Position numbers and translations under genes: made by a program
Assembly: GCA_023266435.1 (NCBI GenBank)
Contig: JAHFQF010000099.1
Coordinates: 1-8,286, forward strand
Reading direction: 5' to 3'
DNA: 8,286 nt
Source: Legionellales bacterium
Lineage (GTDB): Bacteria; Pseudomonadota; Gammaproteobacteria; Berkiellales; Berkiellaceae
The notes under the pieces: model-generated
The model's database searches: none
What the model saw: the letters and a program-made list of their open reading frames with translations, nothing else
Told to the model about the DNA's origin: nothing
In this document: in pieces, positions 5,401 to 8,286 of the stretch
Layout: each line of letters opens with the position of its first letter
How positions within the stretch are numbered: position 1 is the first letter of the stretch

Positions 5401-8286
5401 ACATCCGAGCCCGGCACCGTTAATTTCATGTTTGAAAAAATTCTTTGGAAAGCAGCAGCATCCTGACCTACAGTCATATTGTTAGCACTGGTGTATTCAT
5501 CTTGAGGCCAATCCACAGTGGTGTTTTTACCAAATATCAGCTGAGTATTAATGTTTGTATGCAGTTTTAAGTTACTTGCCAATATTTGACTGCCTACACC
5601 ATCTGTATTATGTGCGATGGCTTCCAAAGCATCCCAAAGTACATTGCCCAAATCAACGCCCATTTCTTTGCCATAATGAGTAAACGCAGTACCCAATGGC
5701 ACATCCTCGTAAGTCACCCTCCCATCAGTCAGTCGACCTGTGAGCGGATCGATCATTTGATTTTCTTCATTCACAGCCTGAATAGAGAGATTGCTTAAAC
5801 GAGCGCCCTCTCTAACCGGTAAAAACAGAGAATTCACCATGGTGGTTGAAAAATCGTTCAAGAATTTATCCGCCAAATTCGCACCAGTATAATAAGCATC
5901 TGTTGTAGCCGGATTATTTCTAATGGCTGCGGCTGCTGTTGCGTCAGCTCTAGCAGCCTCCAATGCAGCCTGGTATTCCTTCATATCCAAAGTGACTTCG
6001 TAGGCATAACGATTATTGGGTACTGACTCTTCGCCTGGCTCTAATGGCGCATGCACCGTTTTAATGTCGCTCAACCAAGAATAAGGATCCGTTGGTTTAT
6101 TAGGAGAAAAATAAACAGCTTGTGCGATCAAATCTTCATCTAGAGGGCCGGCTGGATCCGAAGACTCAAACACAATGACGAATTTTTTAAATTGCGCTTG
6201 ATTATCGGAATAATTAGAAGACAGCACCTCCCACAATTGTTGTTGTAAAGGTGTGGTCGCTATTCCGTCTTTTGTACCATTGTCAAATCGTTTTCCATCC
6301 GTAGCAACTAAAGAATCAAAATTATTTAACAAGACCTGCATATCATCGGTCAAATCAGTGGCTTCGTAACCATCACTATAGACTAAAGTAGCACTAACGT
6401 TTGTTAAAGTAGGACTACTGATCGTGAAATTAGGTAATACAGCAGGCTGATCAGGATGTGATTCCCATTCATTATACAAGTTTTTAATGACTGTGCTGTC
6501 CATTTTAATGGTCAGCGCGCTAACACCATCAGAAGTGTTTACTGACAAATAAGAAGGTAATGGATTACTCAAAGTCACTGAATTAAAGCTGACTTTTAAT
6601 GTTGAACCCGCAAAATCAAAGTCTGAATTATCGCTAATCACTTTAAATATGTCTTGCAGATCAAAAGAGCCTGTACCTCCTTGCAGCTCGGCATAACGAA
6701 TACCTTCTCCACCCGATCTCATGGCCTCGTTATATTCATCTAAGGTAAAGTGCTCTGATTTATGAATTTCATAATTCAGCGTAATATTATTTGCCGTATG
6801 AGTAGTGAGATTCCCGGCCACCAATAAATCAATGGCGTAAGTACCAGATGTCGCACTCTGATAAGCCTTATATAAACTCGCCGTATCCGTCCTCACTTCC
6901 CACTCATTGGGATTTTCAGTGGCTTTAAAGGCTTGTAAGAAGTTTGCATCCGACTTATTAGGGATATTTTGTGACTCAATCGTGACAATGATTTTTTCAT
7001 GCGTTGGATCAGTAATCTTTGCAAATACAGACTTGAGATCTAATGTCGTTTGATAGTAGTCAACAACATTCACTGCATTAGTCAATGCAGAGTTTGCTAC
7101 CACTGCTTTATTCGTTGCTGTGGCCGCAGCCCACCTGTCGTCATTGCTCTCTGCTGTACCACCATCTATTTGAACGGCGCTGGTCAGCTTGTCTATCACT
7201 TCAATCTTATTGACAGTGACCGTTTCATACGTATTAGAGAATACTTTGATAAGCGAGGCTGCACTAGGTGACCCAGCCGCCGCTAAATCCGTCAAAAATT
7301 CCTTTGTTTCTAATTGAAACGTTGTTTTTGCATGCTCTTTATCTACAGCAGAGCTTGTTGGGTTGTTTAAAATGGATTGTTCAACTAAATAAGCACGTGC
7401 TAACTCAGAAAAGCCAGTCGCACCACCCGTGCTACCCAAATCTAGCGTAACTTTTGTTCCATTGATCGTGATATCCACTTGACAGAAATCAGTAAAGGCT
7501 TTTTGTGCACCTGAGCTGTCTTTAGCAGTGTCTATAGTCCAGCCTTTTTCTGACGCTTGATCAGGGGACCATTTATCCACCGATCCATCTGCATTGACTT
7601 TTGTACCGGTAATGTATTGCGCTTGTAAATCAGGGCTTAATTTTGCTAAAAGAGTTGCAACAATGGGCTCAAAATTAATGATTGCTTCTGATTTAATGAA
7701 ATTACTACCAGCGCTATCCACAAATTCTTTGGAGAAGGCTGTGGTTGTACTGCTACCTGCAGCATAAGGCGTTTTATAAGTTGCAGTAACGGTCCAAGTA
7801 TATGATGCATCATTGATTGTATTAGCCGTGTTAGAAGCCTGCTGATACGAAGAGAGGGAAATTTTATCAGTCACAGTGAAAGTAACTGACGCAGAGGTAG
7901 GAGCCCAAGGAACCGTTGAACCACCATTCACATCTACTTCTGGATCAAGAGAAATAACCAATTTTGATTTTGTTGCTGGGTCTAGGCTATCTATGAATGT
8001 TTTAGTCGCTGCTTGATAATTAGCGCTGTCTGTAGCCGTTTTTTCACTTGCTTGAAACACCTGATAAGCCCGAGCTAAGTTTGTAAAAACAGCTTCTCTA
8101 CCGTTTAAATCAATATTCGTAGTGACACCATTGATCGTGGCATTGAATTGAAATAACTCAGAAAATGCTTTTTGATCTGTGGCGGCAGCTGTTCCTATTT
8201 TTAAGGCCGCTTTATCTACAGAAAAATCAGCTGCATTAATACCAGCAGCTGGTGTCCATAATGTTGTTTTACCAGTACTAGGATCT
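2499..8286 (-). CDS. Giant RTX-type calcium-binding repeat protein, probable type I secretion substrate (5' end missing)
   Basis: At least 1928 residues are encoded. The frame is open to the right edge and the true start lies outside; the GTG at 8060 is internal, because the 75 codons before it continue the same repeat. By window residue number: 1-350 hold diverged tandem modules with W-[TAS]-P and TING/LARAY motifs. About 385-1340 is a long unrecognised region of alternating strand-like and helix-like segments. RTX repeats lie at 1352-1425 (GKGNDTVYGGDGSDVI) and 1511-1555 (AGQGKDTIVSGWGSDVI), with about 85 other residues between. GDKIDLSGFF near 1775-1784 resembles the region after RTX arrays, and the protein ends LKLDNFILYTPQDLQ, consistent with an uncleaved C-terminal secretion signal. 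Only one cysteine occurs (Cys268), as is common in exported repeat proteins. In this family RTX repeats bind calcium and fold after export through an ABC-type channel. An adhesin role is plausible; toxin or enzyme activity cannot be excluded. No transporter genes are in the window. Confidence 0.85.
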   Translation of the reverse strand, partial: DPSTGKTTLWTPAAGINAADFSVDKAALKIGTAAATDQKAFSELFQFNATINGVTTNIDLNGREAVFTNLARAYQVFQASEKTATDSANYQAATKTFIDSLDPATKSKLVISLDPEVDVNGGSTVPWAPTSASVTFTVTDKISLSSYQQASNTANTINDASYTWTVTATYKTPYAAGSSTTTAFSKEFVDSAGSNFIKSEAIINFEPIVATLLAKLSPDLQAQYITGTKVNADGSVDKWSPDQASEKGWTIDTAKDSSGAQKAFTDFCQVDITINGTKVTLDLGSTGGATGFSELARAYLVEQSILNNPTSSAVDKEHAKTTFQLETKEFLTDLAAAGSPSAASLIKVFSNTYETVTVNKIEVIDKLTSAVQIDGGTAESNDDRWAAATATNKAVVANSALTNAVNVVDYYQTTLDLKSVFAKITDPTHEKIIVTIESQNIPNKSDANFLQAFKATENPNEWEVRTDTASLYKAYQSATSGTYAIDLLVAGNLTTHTANNITLNYEIHKSEHFTLDEYNEAMRSGGEGIRYAELQGGTGSFDLQDIFKVISDNSDFDFAGSTLKVSFNSVTLSNPLPSYLSVNTSDGVSALTIKMDSTVIKNLYNEWESHPDQPAVLPNFTISSPTLTNVSATLVYSDGYEATDLTDDMQVLLNNFDSLVATDGKRFDNGTKDGIATTPLQQQLWEVLSSNYSDNQAQFKKFVIVFESSDPAGPLDEDLIAQAVYFSPNKPTDPYSWLSDIKTVHAPLEPGEESVPNNRYAYEVTLDMKEYQAALEAARADATAAAAIRNNPATTDAYYTGANLADKFLNDFSTTMVNSLFLPVREGARLSNLSIQAVNEENQMIDPLTGRLTDGRVTYEDVPLGTAFTHYGKEMGVDLGNVLWDALEAIAHNTDGVGSQILASNLKLHTNINTQLIFGKNTTVDWPQDEYTSANNMTVGQDAAAFQRIFSNMKLTVPGSDVVKTLGAFTPQEFKNLSPNEYPLSLLFPYTTNTVPKGTANLPGTFKDESNSDDWFVSYDTKFVQNHVLDGQLLKVLVDQVQKIIDQGSSSTAAKADFIEKTLGLFSLQAPPKTGEDEHGNTDAFVLNVETRSQVVHDTAIEGGISRFEYKTDVILPDTFIDIVPTENRSLDASSNLSVKIDNTFEDTLTDAAGNVLRVADEMAHTVARSKMDLNLDLQFVNRSSELKHGIVIELPRYYEENGARIEYNWSFLNSPNTHSSLQGDSTTSQGGRPWNLLDDPTEYKESVLLHYFFPATTDGRITDTLSLTFDAEVLVNKGNASLTPIQDQIRLYTSSTSDDKPANYFDINKPGDIGLLAVDSSLVPQDIIKDATFITPTTLNLKNDSYTAKAGTEGDDNFRLTDESKNTALFTGKGNDTVYGGDGSDVIIESRSTAAGNDYVVLGGGADIAATGSGNDVVYANGDKSSNTVNEQGRSYFIFEGDTLDTAQNVNFEIHFEIRSFWGDYYKSYYANASFSDFPLVTSTHQNTVLDKGADGKIEKRATEIVDLISTGTGDDIIYTHNPNVDKYHGAFVLAGQGKDTIVSGWGSDVINLSIANGFKMITKEPILTSDFWGEGAGSLGSARTQGDKLYDFLQSLGFNNLGGYEARNILGNIGAGHYATGLTGYFNDSGATNDVFDDESGNVRTALDKFIAEANKLFDDKYTGNAEQLVDLKAYNEDLKTLNLLKDYSNNWDEIEGTGQKYAALHLTAGDDAMSSPDGKDTNLQQSDKNTDVIRYYLDSVVKDVSHDNQQDFAGENRSFDTIYYFDTAKETGDKIDLSGFFNELFKTHHQYEVAEQDTIDTLRSQHASEADIVKAVSAMRFEFIKVVGEDFDNDLLQVSNKDRLSEGDATKNTVSAGDVDLHEARTEKSARIIVTDPENRDDSHTTTTGNSDHMEFRYDIALLVGVEANQLKLDNFILYTPQDLQ
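3621..4232 (-). repeat. RTX nonapeptide repeat region in two blocks
   Basis: Glycine/aspartate-rich nonapeptides approximating GGxGxDxUx are encoded in two clusters. Block one (about 4014-4232, residues 1352-1425) includes GTEGDDNF, GKGNDTVYGGDGSDVII, LGGGADIAATGSGNDVVY. Block two (about 3621-3755, residues 1511-1555) includes GTGDDIIY, AGQGKDTIV and GWGSDVINLS. In known RTX proteins such repeats form a parallel beta-roll that binds calcium between turns. The blocks here are short and partly degenerate, and are separated by an aromatic-rich stretch of about 85 residues (IHFEIRSFWGDYYKSYY near its middle). This region is the main ground for calling the gene an RTX protein. Confidence 0.85.
7250..8285 (-). 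repeat. Diverged tandem protein modules of about 115 residues with W-[TAS]-P marker
   Basis: Tryptophans in WTP (residue 10, base 8258), WAP (residue 127, base 7907) and WSP (residue 239, base 7571) recur every 112-117 residues. Each is followed by a strand such as DFSVD, VTFTV or GWTID, and then a Gln/Tyr-Ala helix. The first and third modules are most alike: QKAFSELFQF and QKAFTDFCQV, both then TING, an (I/L)DL strand, and LARAYxV about 20 residues on. About half of the roughly 38 core residues match. This suggests a two-module repeat of about 225 residues that continues upstream, outside the window. I recognise no named domain. Confidence 0.65.

Noticed and set aside
7050..7450. Two plus-strand ORFs within the RTX gene
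   Set aside because: They are antisense to the long RTX frame, short, and without family resemblance; other plus-strand ORFs at 2659-2910, 4652-4840 and 5586-5798 were dropped for the same reason.
7998..8060. GTG at 8060 as the start of the RTX protein
   Set aside because: The same frame is open for 75 more codons to the window edge, and those codons encode the first half of a module repeated downstream, so the GTG is an internal valine.

Overview
The window carries a small housekeeping cluster and one very large accessory gene, all read on the minus strand. In transcription order, from right to left, they are: a giant gene for a secreted RTX-type repeat protein (2499 to the right edge, 5' end outside the window), an intergenic region full of repeats (2031-2498), truA (tRNA pseudouridine synthase), accD (acetyl-CoA carboxylase carboxyltransferase beta subunit), and the start of folC (left edge). 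I see no convincing gene on the plus strand.

The AccD, TruA and FolC sequences closely resemble gammaproteobacterial proteins, and a truA-accD-folC order is a reduced form of the gammaproteobacterial truA-(dedA or trpF)-accD-folC neighbourhood. Moderate to low GC, together with a giant type I secretion substrate and dispersed repeats, would fit a host-associated or aquatic gammaproteobacterium. A Legionellales-like lineage is possible but is only a guess.

Region 1-1111 holds folC and accD, translationally coupled by an ATGA overlap. Region 1112-1238 is the truA-accD spacer and contains one imperfect hairpin. Region 1239-2030 is truA. A good sigma70-type promoter (2065-2093) lies just upstream and shows that the longer truA reading frame starting at 2093 is not the real start. 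Region 2131-2489 is non-coding and consists of a double-hairpin REP-like element followed by 2.4 head-to-tail copies of a 128-bp unit; the last, partial copy stops about 10 bases short of the RTX gene's stop codon.

Region 2499-8286 encodes at least 1928 residues of one protein with a single cysteine. Its N-terminal part shows a diverged repeat of about 115 residues marked by W-[TAS]-P. The long middle has no family that I can name. The C-terminal third has two clusters of glycine/aspartate-rich RTX calcium-binding repeats and a type I secretion-like tail. TruA, AccD and FolC serve unrelated core pathways (tRNA modification, fatty acid synthesis, folate). The RTX gene looks like a strain- or lineage-specific surface or secreted factor next to this core locus, separated from it by mobile or duplicating repeat DNA.
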